From NCBI RefSeq assembly GCF_031846185.1, contig NZ_JAVRIF010000001.1, forward strand, positions 558,001 through 622,000: 64,000 nt of DNA. The letters are read 5' to 3'. Source of the stretch: Thalassotalea_H castellviae. GTDB taxonomy: Bacteria > Pseudomonadota > Gammaproteobacteria > Enterobacterales > Alteromonadaceae. The stretch's first letter is position 1. The number at the start of each line of letters is the position of its first letter. Positions 54,025-62,354 of the stretch are shown here, in pieces. Made by a program: the position numbers and the translations under genes. The notes below the pieces were generated by a model. The model searched no databases, had not been told where the DNA came from, and saw nothing but the letters and a program-made list of their open reading frames with translations.

Positions 54025-55338
54025 ATGACAATCAGTAAAAGAAAGTTTCTCAAGCTCAGTACAGCAGCAATGGCCACCTTATCAATAGGAAAGGTGGCCA
54101 GTTCATCGCCTTATAATACGGCGAATCAAGCGAGTAATGACTTTGAAAAAAAAACGCTAACCAATATCACTGATACTGTTTCCCCTATTACAGCTAAAGA
54201 GCGCTTAAAACGTATCGAAAAAGCGCAACAGTTAATGAAGCAACATAATATATCGGCAATGGTCATCGAACCTGGGGCGACGATGGATTATTTCTCAGGT
54301 ATTCAATGGTGGAGAAGTGAGCGACTGACAGCGTTAGTTATCCCTCAAGTCGGTGATGTTGCGGTTGTCTGTCCATTTTTTGAAGAGCCCAGTATTCGTG
54401 AAACTTTAGCTGTTGGGAATGATGTCAGAGTATGGCAAGAACACGAAAGTCCATTTGAACGCGTCAAACAAATTTTAAACGATAGAAACATTAAAACCGG
54501 CAATGTCGCCTTTGAGCATTCTGTTAGATACTTTGTATTACAAGGAGTGATGTCGTTATTGCCAGCCATGCAAGATGTTAGTGCCGATGTCATTACACGT
54601 GGTTGTCGAATGATTAAAAGTGATCATGAATTACAATTAATGCATAAAGCCAATGAAATTACCCTTTCTGCTTATGAACACGTTTGGTCAAACCTTGAAT
54701 TAGGCATGACACAAGCTGATGTTAAAACCTTGATGCATAAAGCTCAAGCAAGCTTAGGCGGTAGTGGCATTTGGAATATGGCTTTATTTAACCAAGCCAG
54801 TGCTTATCCTCATGGCACCAAACAGAAACAAACATTAACGGAAGGCTCTGTAGTATTAATGGATTGCGGCTGCAGTGTTCATGGTTATCAATCGGATATC
54901 AGCCGAACTTTTGTTTTTGGTGACGCGAGTGCAGAGCAAAAGAAAATTTGGCAAACCGTTAGACAAGGGCAAAGCATCGCTTTTGAAAAAGCACAACTTG
55001 GCACAGAAGCCGGTTTAGTAGACGATGCCGTGCGCCAATATTATGAAACTTTAGGATTAGGGCCAGATTATAAATTACCCGGTTTATCGCACCGAACTGG
55101 TCATGGCATTGGCATGAAAGGCCATGAAGGCATTAATTTTGTGCACGGTGAAAAAACTAAATTAGCAAAAGGTATGTGTTTTTCAAATGAACCAGGCATT
55201 TATCTACCAGAAAAGTTTGGCGTGAGACTTGAAGATTGTTTATATATGACAGAAAAAGGCCCACAATGGTTTACCATTCCGCCAGATTCAATTGATGCGC
55301 CAATTGGCAAGTTAGCAAAACTACAGCCCGTAAAATAA
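54025..55338 (+). CDS. M24 family metallopeptidase (Xaa-Pro peptidase-like) with Tat-like signal
   Basis: A 437-residue dinuclear metallopeptidase. The N-terminus SKRKFLKLSTAAMATLS looks like a twin-arginine signal with K-R instead of R-R. The creatinase-like N-domain (about 55-190) precedes the pita-bread domain with all five metal ligands in order: D (MDCGCSVHG), D (SDISRTF), H (HRTGHGIGM), E (SNEPGIYL) and E (RLEDCLYM). Such enzymes release amino acids before proline. AGGAAG ribosome site. It is divergent from the GGT gene. Confidence 0.93.
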   Translation: MTISKRKFLKLSTAAMATLSIGKVASSSPYNTANQASNDFEKKTLTNITDTVSPITAKERLKRIEKAQQLMKQHNISAMVIEPGATMDYFSGIQWWRSERLTALVIPQVGDVAVVCPFFEEPSIRETLAVGNDVRVWQEHESPFERVKQILNDRNIKTGNVAFEHSVRYFVLQGVMSLLPAMQDVSADVITRGCRMIKSDHELQLMHKANEITLSAYEHVWSNLELGMTQADVKTLMHKAQASLGGSGIWNMALFNQASAYPHGTKQKQTLTEGSVVLMDCGCSVHGYQSDISRTFVFGDASAEQKKIWQTVRQGQSIAFEKAQLGTEAGLVDDAVRQYYETLGLGPDYKLPGLSHRTGHGIGMKGHEGINFVHGEKTKLAKGMCFSNEPGIYLPEKFGVRLEDCLYMTEKGPQWFTIPPDSIDAPIGKLAKLQPVK

Positions 55339-55409
55339 GCTAAAGATAGCCAGTTTTAACGGTTAACTTAAAACAGCCAATATTTAACGTTAAAGCAGCA
55401 ACTCACTAA

Positions 55410-55441
55410 AACATATGGCTCAATAATTTGGGTCATATGTT
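55410..55441 (+). terminator. Hairpin after the M24 peptidase gene
   Basis: AACATATG and CATATGTT form the outer stem, and inner CTCAA/TTGGG can pair with a G-U. TATTTAT follows. A moderate terminator candidate 70 bp after the stop. Confidence 0.45.
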
Positions 55442-55522
55442 ATTTATCAAGTTATAAACAACTACATATCTAATTTTTTAAAGTGATTTATATTCAAATG
55501 AATAAAAATATTGCTAGTCACA

Positions 55523-55534
55523 AACCGTTCGGTT
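55523..55534. promoter_or_regulatory. Palindrome upstream of the TetR gene
   Basis: AACCGTTCGGTT is a perfect 12-bp palindrome about 38 bp before the tetR ATG, with an AT-rich TTAATATAG just downstream. This is a typical place and shape for an autoregulatory TetR operator. Confidence 0.55.
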
Positions 55535-55571
55535 GGTTAATATAGCTTTATCGAATGAAGAGGTTTTCGAT

Positions 55572-56156
55572 ATGAGAGATGCAGAGCAAACACGTCAGAA
55601 AATTTTAGAAGTTAGTGCCGATGAAATCCATCACAATGGATTCACCGCTACGAGTCTTTCTATCATCCTTAAACGCTGTAATATTTCTAAAGGCTGTTTA
55701 TATCACCATTTTGAAAACAAGATGGAGCTGGGCTATGCCGTCTTTGAAGAGATCTATACGCCGATGTTTCTATCAATGTGGGCACCAGCTGTTGAAACTG
55801 ACGATCCTATTGAAAGCCTTTGTGATTTTTTTGAAAATATGTCTAAAGAAATGAGCTGTGACGAAGTGATTTGTGGTTGTCCGCTAAATAACCTTTGCCA
55901 AGAAATGTCGGGGATCGATGAAGGATTTCGTTTAAGAATTCTTAATATGCAACAACAGCTCAATCACTTAATTGCCGTAAACCTGCAACGGGTTGCAAAC
56001 CAATTAAGAGACAACTTAGATTTTAATCAAGTGGCTTATTTTATTGTTTCTTGCTTCCATGGCTCGTCAAGTTTAAGCAAGAGTGCGAAAAACAAGGAGT
56101 TGTTTAGTAAGGTCAATGCCGAATTGTGCAATTACATCCGTCAATTAAAAAAATAA
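55572..56156 (+). CDS. TetR/AcrR family transcriptional regulator
   Basis: A 194-residue one-component regulator. I start at MRDAEQTRQKIL because a GAAGAGG ribosome site precedes it and the family begins so. The N-terminal HTH is clear: FTATSLSIILKRCNISKGCLYHHFENK, given only by its ends at about 22-48. The C-terminal ligand domain has several cysteines (CDEVICGCPLNNLCQEM, about 96-112), worth noting for redox or electrophile sensing. The next gene on the same strand is a MlaC-like protein whose promoter carries a palindrome. Confidence 0.92.
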   Translation: MRDAEQTRQKILEVSADEIHHNGFTATSLSIILKRCNISKGCLYHHFENKMELGYAVFEEIYTPMFLSMWAPAVETDDPIESLCDFFENMSKEMSCDEVICGCPLNNLCQEMSGIDEGFRLRILNMQQQLNHLIAVNLQRVANQLRDNLDFNQVAYFIVSCFHGSSSLSKSAKNKELFSKVNAELCNYIRQLKK

Positions 56157-56234
56157 CTCCCATCTTATAGCCACGCCTAGATAGCTATATTCTCTTTACG
56201 AATAACAAAGTAGAAATTAAATATGAAAAAAACA

Positions 56235-56264
56235 TTTACAGACCGAGTGGTCGGTATGTAGAAT
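56235..56264 (+). promoter_or_regulatory. Promoter of the MlaC-like gene with embedded 24-bp operator
   Basis: TTTACA (56235-56240) and TAGAAT (56259-56264) are 18 bp apart. Across the spacer lies the inverted repeat TACA-n-ACCGA-GTGG-TCGGT-n-TGTA (56237-56260), so a bound dimer would block RNA polymerase. The neighbouring TetR protein is the natural candidate, although this core has a longer spacer than the palindrome at 55523. Confidence 0.65.
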
Positions 56265-56302
56265 ACACTATATTAACTCACTGCAATTTCAAAGGTCACA
56301 TT

Positions 56303-56905
56303 GTGAAAAAATTTACGGCTCTAGTTATTATATTGTTAGCTTTCAATCTACAAGCAGCTAATCAACCACAATTATCGCCCTATCAAGAAATTAAATCGGT
56401 AGGTGAAAAGTTATTCGGGCGCATAGCGAGTAGTCAGCAAGAATTGACAAAATTTCCGGAATTAATGCGTGAAATAGTAGAACAAGAGTTAATCCCTTCT
56501 GTGGATTACAAATATGCTTCATACAAAATTTTAGGTAAGCACTTAAAAAGCTCAACCAAAGAGCAACGAAAGAACTTTACTGAATCTATGCGTCATTACT
56601 TAGTTAGAACTTATGCCAACGCCTTAAATCAATATAAAAATCAGAAGGTTATTTATGAAAAAGGCACTATCAAAAGCACTGCCAAAATGGCCTCAGTTAA
56701 TGCAACCATAGTAGATAATAACAAGCCAGATATTCACCTGACTTTTCAAATGCGAAAAAACAAAAAAACAGGTCAATGGAAAGCATATGATTTAATTGTT
56801 GAAGGCATTTCATTATTAAGCAGTAAGCAAGCTGAATTTAAAGGCCGAATCGCCAAATATGGTATTGACCAAGTAACGCTAGAATTAGCGTCAATTACTA
56901 AGTAA
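56303..56905 (+). CDS. MlaC-like periplasmic phospholipid-binding protein (Ttg2/Tol auxiliary family)
   Basis: A 200-residue secreted protein with a signal peptide (FTALVIILLAFNLQAAN, cut near 19). The MlaC pattern is seen: ELIPSVDYKYASYKILGKH (about 63-81), REQR-like TKEQRKNFTESMRHYLVRTYANAL and WKAYDLIVEGISLL (about 155-168). MlaC carries phospholipid between outer and inner membrane complexes. Here it is separate from mlaFEDB and sits behind a TetR gene, so it is probably an inducible extra copy. The start is GTG with an AAAGGT ribosome site. Confidence 0.88.
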   Translation: MKKFTALVIILLAFNLQAANQPQLSPYQEIKSVGEKLFGRIASSQQELTKFPELMREIVEQELIPSVDYKYASYKILGKHLKSSTKEQRKNFTESMRHYLVRTYANALNQYKNQKVIYEKGTIKSTAKMASVNATIVDNNKPDIHLTFQMRKNKKTGQWKAYDLIVEGISLLSSKQAEFKGRIAKYGIDQVTLELASITK

Positions 56906-56961
56906 GTTTTGACGATAATTAGGCCTTTAAACAAAGAATAAACTATTAAATTTATCCACTA

Positions 56962-56989
56962 CAAGCCCACAATTTATAATGTGGGCTTG
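56962..56989 (+). terminator. Strong hairpin after the MlaC-like gene
   Basis: CAAGCCCACA and TGTGGGCTTG form a perfect 10-bp stem with an 8-base loop, 57 bp after the stop. The T run (TTATTTTTT) comes only about 8 bases later, so termination is likely but not textbook. Confidence 0.55.
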
Positions 56990-57111
56990 CCATTACGGTT
57001 ATTTTTTAGCGTCTATTGAAAAATTGAAATACTAAGAACGAAAGTCTGGTGTGTGAGATCACGGTAAAATGGTGATACCTCACTTTCTCTAGCAAAGTAA
57101 GGTAGAGCATT

Positions 57112-57936
57112 TTAAATATTCATAAACCAATCGTAATCTGCTTTACTCCGTAATTTTTGTGATAAATAAAGGCCGAGTTCTTTGAGCTGACTTTTATTAG
57201 AATACTTAGGTGTTAATCTTTTAAGTTCGGTCAATGCTTTTTGACTATCCCCTGTGCCATCCATTGCAAGTACATAGGTATAGGCATACTGTGGGTTTTG
57301 TGAAGCAAGGTGAATTGATTTAGCAAAGTATTCAATCGCTTTAGCAAGCTTTTGTTGGCGAACAAGATGTAAGCCATAAGAGTAAGTAAGCGCACCAGAT
57401 AACGGGTTATTCTTCATTCCTTGACGAAGCACTGAACTCACTAACGATGAGCGTTGTTGACTTCGGTATAAATCAGCTAAGTTTATATAGCCCACATCAA
57501 AATATGGCTCTATCTTTATTGCTTGCTTGAGTGAAGCTTCTGCGCCTAAGGTATCGTTAACTTCTAACGCTATCACGGCTTGATTAATGCGTCCTTCTCC
57601 TCTCCAACTGTTTACCTCGCTTGCTTTAGTTAATTCTTCAAACGCTTTTGAAAATGAAGTTTGGTTTTCGCTGGAAATTGTCGTTGACACCAAACTCCTC
57701 GCTGCTGCCACCCTAATTGCTTTTAACTTATCGTTTAACAACGGGCTAAGGTGTTTTTCTCTCTCAACTGGCGATAGTAACAACCCAACTTTTGCTGCAC
57801 TTAAACGTAATAGTGCTTCACTGTTTGTGAGATAAGGTACTAGTTTATTTGCAGGTATAGATTGCGTCGTGTAACTCAGCATTTGTAAAGCGCTGGCGCG
57901 ACGTTTGAATTTACTAAACCCTAGAGAAATCGAGGG
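57112..57936 (-). pseudogene. Truncated HEAT/TPR protein, C-terminal part only
   Basis: An ATG at 57882 would give 256 residues without a signal peptide. The same frame, however, stays open upstream to an in-frame TAA at 57937-57939 and reads sensibly (FKRRASALQ before MLSYTT), as if a HEAT repeat were cut. Residues 20-75 hold HEAT-like text (LLRLSAAKVGLLLSP, KLKAIRVAAARSLV), then three to four TPRs (VALEVNDTLGAEASLKQAIKI; KAIEYFAKSIHLA). This resembles the C-terminus of long multiheme cytochrome/TPR proteins whose heme domain is missing here. The break lies next to the tRNA-Ser remnant. It could still be expressed as a short TPR protein. Confidence 0.6.
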
Positions 57937-58224
57937 TTAGAAAAAGAATGGCGGTGACGGAGAGATTCGAATTCCGTCGCCGTATTTCTTATTCCTAACT
58001 ATTCCATATTTTATAGATACTTATAAATCCAATCTCATACTATTTAGGATTATCAACGAATAAAAATGATCCAATAGTGATCCAAACCACAACTAACTTA
58101 TGAAAAACTTCTATCTCGCTTTCGCCCCCATACCGAGATATGAATAATATATTCCTAACAATTATCACTTCAGAAAATGTAAAAATGAATAAACAAGTCA
58201 GTAAAATGACGGATTGTTATTTGA
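57937..58224. other. Intergenic junction region at the island edge
   Basis: Contains the tRNA-Ser remnant, and to its left AACCCT...AGGGTT (57919-57938), which looks like the old tRNA terminator hairpin. To its right about 240 bp of AT-rich DNA includes a short direct repeat TGATCCAA at about 58048 and 58060. I see no integrase remnant or other gene. Confidence 0.55.
57949..57985 (-). tRNA. 3' end fragment of tRNA-Ser, probable attachment site
   Basis: On the minus strand, TTCGAAT (T loop), CTCTC, CGTCACC (acceptor 3' strand), G discriminator and CCA follow each other with correct tRNA lengths (7-5-7-1-3). The sequence upstream (TACGGCGACG) looks like a tRNA-Ser(GGA) variable arm but abuts the T loop without the matching GAGAG strand, and no anticodon arm exists. 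So it is a remnant, not a working tRNA. Such 3' ends are what tRNA-targeted integrases leave at the far edge of an island. The intact tRNA would be to the right, outside the window. Confidence 0.7.
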
Positions 58225-59004
58225 TTAATAACTATATTTTAAATGCTTAGAATCAGCCGTTCTCAATACTTTAATCAAACTATGGTTTATTTTTCTTAAC
58301 TCTGACAAAACCAATTGTGCTACTTCTCGTGCACCTAAAGCATTTAAATGAGTATTGTCTTTAATTCCATTAGGGTAATTAGGATGTAAATTAGCTTTAA
58401 TATGCATAAATCTTAATGCTGATTTTTCATCACCTAAACCTTGAAAATAATCTTGAGTTATTTTTTCCATATCAATAAAAATCACCTTAGTTTCATCTGC
58501 AACTTCTCTTACTAAGTCGGCATAAATAGGATGTGTATCTTTAATTTTTCCATCTTTAGAGAAATAACGTCGCGTTATTGGAGTCATCAAAATTGGCATA
58601 GCATTTTTACTGATTGTTTGATTAATAAAAAGCGTTAAATTTTCTTTAAAATCAACTGGCGACGTATATCGATCGGTTTTATGTTTTGATTGATCATTAT
58701 GGCCAAATTGAATAATTACATGATCACCTGCACTTAACTCCTCGGTAATCTCCTTCCATAAACCTTCACTGATAAATGTTTTTGTACTACGACCATTTCT
58801 CGCTCTATTTTCAACAGCTACAGATTCATCAAAAAAATAACTAAACGGCATTCCCCAACCAGTTTCAGGATAATCTTTAATATCTTTATTAGACATAGTT
58901 GAATCGCCAGCCATAAATATTTTCGTAGTTACTTCCACAGCCATTAGTTTCTTAATTCCTGTAAATAAACAGAATATAGTAAATACAATAACGATAATTT
59001 TCAT
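58225..59004 (-). CDS. SGNH/GDSL hydrolase, rhamnogalacturonan acetylesterase-like
   Basis: A 259-residue exported esterase with a signal peptide (MKIIVIVFTIFCLFTGIKKLMA). SGNH blocks are clear: IFMAGDSTMS with the nucleophile Ser (about 29-38), NRARNGRSTKTF (Gly), IIQFGHNDQS (Asn; about 103-112) and DNTHLNALGA (Asp/His; about 226-235). The GDST and GHND text and length fit carbohydrate esterase family 12, which removes acetyl groups from pectic rhamnogalacturonan. It is divergent from the TonB receptor, suggesting shared control. Confidence 0.9.
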   Translation of the reverse strand: MKIIVIVFTIFCLFTGIKKLMAVEVTTKIFMAGDSTMSNKDIKDYPETGWGMPFSYFFDESVAVENRARNGRSTKTFISEGLWKEITEELSAGDHVIIQFGHNDQSKHKTDRYTSPVDFKENLTLFINQTISKNAMPILMTPITRRYFSKDGKIKDTHPIYADLVREVADETKVIFIDMEKITQDYFQGLGDEKSALRFMHIKANLHPNYPNGIKDNTHLNALGAREVAQLVLSELRKINHSLIKVLRTADSKHLKYSY

Positions 59005-59128
59005 TTAATTATTTCTCATTAATAATTTTTCACATTAATAATCTCTTTTTAATCAGATACCTTATTACTTAAATGCGAGTTTAAATTTTTATGTAAAAAA
59101 TAAGTAAAAATTTATTATTGATTAAAAA

Positions 59129-59158
59129 TTGACATCCTCATTTGAATGATGCTACATT
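59129..59158 (+). promoter_or_regulatory. Promoter of the TonB-dependent receptor gene
   Basis: A perfect TTGACA (59129-59134) is followed after 18 bp by TACATT (59153-59158). The start would fall near 59165, inside the palindrome at 59163-59176. Confidence 0.6.
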
Positions 59159-59162
59159 TTTA

Positions 59163-59176
59163 TGCCACCGGTGGCA
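59163..59176. promoter_or_regulatory. 14-bp palindromic operator (LacI-type) at the receptor promoter
   Basis: TGCCACC-GGTGGCA is a perfect palindrome with the central CG typical of LacI-family operators. It overlaps the predicted transcription start, the usual place for repression. No LacI gene lies inside the window. Confidence 0.7.
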
Positions 59177-59263
59177 AGGCATAAATAATGGTGTGACTAC
59201 TTAGAAGTTATAACTCCGGAAAATTTAATATAATAAATACAATAGGCTATCAAAGGATCAAAC

Positions 59264-62254
59264 ATGACCAGCATGAAACTAACTACTCTAGCAACGGCGT
59301 TAGCAATAGCAATACCTGTTTATGCTCAAAGTGCGGATACACCGCCTAATAACCAACAATCAACACCCCAAGAAAATGTTAAAAATAAATCGACTGAACC
59401 AAATGCGAGCAGTGAAAATGTCGACGCTATCGAAGTTATAACGGTACAAGGGGTTTTTCAAGCAGACTTAAAAGCAAGAGCAATGGAACGAGACAGTGAC
59501 AGCTACAGTAACGTAATTGCCACTGATGACTTAGGTAATTTTGTTGATCAAAACATTGCAGAATCATTGCGTCGTGTACCCGGTGTTACTTTAGAGCGAA
59601 GTGAAGGCGAAGGTAAATACGTAGCTGTACGTGGACTAGGCCCTAAATTTGTTGCCGTAAGTATGAATGGAGCAGAATTATCCGGTATCGGCGATGACCG
59701 AAAAGTTGGCTTAGATGGCGTATCAGGAGATTCTCTTGGAGCCATCGAAATATTTAAAACACTCACCCCTGAAATGAATTTAAACTCTATTGGCGGCGCA
59801 GTAAATATTAAGGCTATTTCAGCCTTTGATCGAAATAAAGACACCTTAAAAGCAAAATTTCAAGAATCATATAATGAGCTAAAAGGTGAGTTTTCTCCTA
59901 AATTCAGTATTGACGGCACCAAATTACTATTAGATGAAAAACTAGGTGTTGGCTTTGCTGTTTCCTATGAAGATCGTAAAACGCAAGTCGATGAAAACCG
60001 CCATCATAGTAATCGCGAGTTAAATTTCTTAAAAGGCGGGATAGGATTAAGTCCTGATGAATTAGCTGTAGCTCCAGAAATATTGATCCCTGCTCAGGTC
60101 GAAAACCGTCGTGAATTAGCAAGAAGAAAACGCACTAATGCGACACTAAATATCGAATTTAGACCAGATGAAGACAATAGCTATTACCTACGCGGTAACT
60201 ATTCAAATTATACCGATGACGATATTGCCTTACGTGAATATTATAATTTCTATAATGGCGATCAAGATGACGAAGTTATCTTTGTTGATGGCCAAACAAA
60301 AGCTTTCGCAGTTTCCGACGTTGACGTAATGAACCAATACTTCATTCAAGAAGGCGAAAAAACGACTAAAAACTTTAGTATTGGTGCGCAACATTTTATT
60401 GCAGAAAGTTGGACGCTGGATTATGAATATGCTCATTCTGAGAGCGAAGATCTTGGTGTAGGTGACCGAAGAGTTCAATTTAGAGAAAGGGAAAACATCG
60501 TTTATGGCCAAGCATTTAAAGATCATATAGAAGCACGCGTGCTTACCCAAGCAGAAGCAGCAACTCTAGGCGGTTTTGAGTTAACTCCAGACTCAGATGT
60601 ATTTAGCGGTGAAGCTGATGGTGATATTTCTACATTATCAAATATGGAATTTGATAATTTATTTATGGAAGACAGTGTTAGATTGGACAAAATAACCAGT
60701 ATAAAAGCTAATTTGCGCAAAGACTTTTATTGGGAACACCTAAACTATATCAAAACTGGTTTTACCTATAACGAACGTGAACATAATAATAATAAAGACC
60801 GTTGGAGTTATGATCCAAGCACTGAAGATTGTCTTGGTAATGAAGCTTGTATTAATACCGTGAATTCTAATATTACAGATTATGGCCATGCGATCCCTGA
60901 CGATCATTTTGATTACCCATTAGCCTATCGCAATGAGGTAGAATATATTGTTGATAGTTCAGTTATTACACGCGAAAATGCCACCGGTGGCGAGAGTTCA
61001 ATTGATAGTACTAAAGATGATTACATTCTTACTGAAGATACCTATGCTGCATATATAATGGCCGAGCTTCCGCTGAGTGACCAGTTAACTGTTATTACAG
61101 GTGTTAGGTATGTTAATACTGAGTTTTCTTCAACGGGAAATCTTTCATTAGAAAATGACGATTGGAATTTTGGTGGCTCTCACACCTTAGATGTTTCAGT
61201 CCCTTTACCGGAAGCTTCAATAGAATACAGCGAATATTTTCCTAGCTTACATTTAAGATATGAACCTGCAGATGACTTATTAGTTCGTGGCTCCTTATGG
61301 ACAAGTTTCACCCGCCCTTCGTTCAAGCAAGCTCGAGGTTTTGCTAAGTTTGATGATGACATTACTCTTTGTGATCCAACCATTGAACAAATTGCTGAAC
61401 AAAATGGTCAAGAAGGCTGTTACGCATCACCAGAAGGACAAAGTGCTATTGAATTGCAAAATTATACCTTAGGTCAAGATAATGCTGTGCAGGTAGGTAA
61501 CCCTAATTTAGTCGCGATGACTTCAAATAATTTAGATACTTCAGTAGGTTGGTATCCTTCAAAAGACTTATTCGTTGAAGTCGCCTTATTTTATAAAGAC
61601 ATTGATAACTTTATCGTTGATGTAAAAGGCATTCAAAGAAGTTTGGATGATTTACCACTAACCTTACCCGTTGATTACGTCACCGATTTTGTTATCCCAC
61701 AAGATCTAGCCTTAAACCAAGTTGATATTACCTTAAATGGCGATAAAGCGACGGTTTACGGTATTGAACTTAGTTATAACCAGTTCTTTGAAAATGGCTT
61801 GTTTTGGCAAAGTAATATGACCTTTGTTCACAGTGAAGCGGAATTAGACTCAACTATTCGAGATGAAAAAATGCGTTTACCTGGACAAGCCGATATTACT
61901 GTCAATGTCTCATTTGGTTGGGAAGAAAATGATTTATCATTGCGATTAATTGGCAATTATCGCGATAAAATTCTTGAAGAAATAGGCTCTTGCCCTGCAG
62001 GGGTTGATGTAAATGATCCACGTTTATGTAAAAACTGGATGGATAGATATCAAGACGATCTGGTCACTGTTGACTTCAAAGTTAAATACGATATTTCTGA
62101 CCGCATGACCGTATATTTTGATGCCATCAATATCACCGAACAAGCTGATTTACGTTATTTACAAGGCAACAGCTTATCGGGTGGTAACGTCTTATATCAA
62201 AAAGAAAAGTACGGTTCTACTTACCAGTTAGGTATTAATTACAAATTTCATTAG
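59264..62254 (+). CDS. TonB-dependent outer-membrane receptor of a polysaccharide utilisation locus
   Basis: A 996-residue receptor. Signal peptide (cut after VYAQS), Gln/Asn/Ser-rich spacer, TonB-box-like EVITVQG at about 58-64. The plug (about 80-190) contains NIAESLRRVPGVTLERSEGEG, shown by its ends, and YVAVRGLGP; then a roughly 22-strand barrel. The DQNIAESL/RVPGV text is typical of the TonB-Xanth-Caul subfamily that imports glycans. No STN domain, so no sigma/anti-sigma signalling is expected. The C-terminus ends in F-H instead of a final aromatic. The AAGGA ribosome site fits the first ATG. Confidence 0.95.
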   Translation: MTSMKLTTLATALAIAIPVYAQSADTPPNNQQSTPQENVKNKSTEPNASSENVDAIEVITVQGVFQADLKARAMERDSDSYSNVIATDDLGNFVDQNIAESLRRVPGVTLERSEGEGKYVAVRGLGPKFVAVSMNGAELSGIGDDRKVGLDGVSGDSLGAIEIFKTLTPEMNLNSIGGAVNIKAISAFDRNKDTLKAKFQESYNELKGEFSPKFSIDGTKLLLDEKLGVGFAVSYEDRKTQVDENRHHSNRELNFLKGGIGLSPDELAVAPEILIPAQVENRRELARRKRTNATLNIEFRPDEDNSYYLRGNYSNYTDDDIALREYYNFYNGDQDDEVIFVDGQTKAFAVSDVDVMNQYFIQEGEKTTKNFSIGAQHFIAESWTLDYEYAHSESEDLGVGDRRVQFRERENIVYGQAFKDHIEARVLTQAEAATLGGFELTPDSDVFSGEADGDISTLSNMEFDNLFMEDSVRLDKITSIKANLRKDFYWEHLNYIKTGFTYNEREHNNNKDRWSYDPSTEDCLGNEACINTVNSNITDYGHAIPDDHFDYPLAYRNEVEYIVDSSVITRENATGGESSIDSTKDDYILTEDTYAAYIMAELPLSDQLTVITGVRYVNTEFSSTGNLSLENDDWNFGGSHTLDVSVPLPEASIEYSEYFPSLHLRYEPADDLLVRGSLWTSFTRPSFKQARGFAKFDDDITLCDPTIEQIAEQNGQEGCYASPEGQSAIELQNYTLGQDNAVQVGNPNLVAMTSNNLDTSVGWYPSKDLFVEVALFYKDIDNFIVDVKGIQRSLDDLPLTLPVDYVTDFVIPQDLALNQVDITLNGDKATVYGIELSYNQFFENGLFWQSNMTFVHSEAELDSTIRDEKMRLPGQADITVNVSFGWEENDLSLRLIGNYRDKILEEIGSCPAGVDVNDPRLCKNWMDRYQDDLVTVDFKVKYDISDRMTVYFDAINITEQADLRYLQGNSLSGGNVLYQKEKYGSTYQLGINYKFH
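60978..60991. promoter_or_regulatory. Second copy of the operator sequence inside the receptor gene
   Basis: ATGCCACCGGTGGC repeats the 14 bases at 59162-59175 exactly, and 13 of 14 positions of the palindrome are kept. It codes for N-A-T-G-G, so it could be chance. Intragenic auxiliary operators such as lac O2 are a known alternative. Confidence 0.4.
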
Positions 62255-62354
62255 TAACTAAAAACATTATAAAGACAATAACTTAGATACTAAACCATAC
62301 TTATTTTTAATAGAGAACTGTTAGAAATAATCAATCATTCCTAGGGGGGAGTGT

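Noticed and set aside
58001..58140. A minus-strand open stretch right of the tRNA remnant ending in TAG, which might be an integrase C-terminus.
   Set aside because: The translated tail has none of the tyrosine recombinase motifs (R-H-x-x-R-Y) and is under 40 codons.
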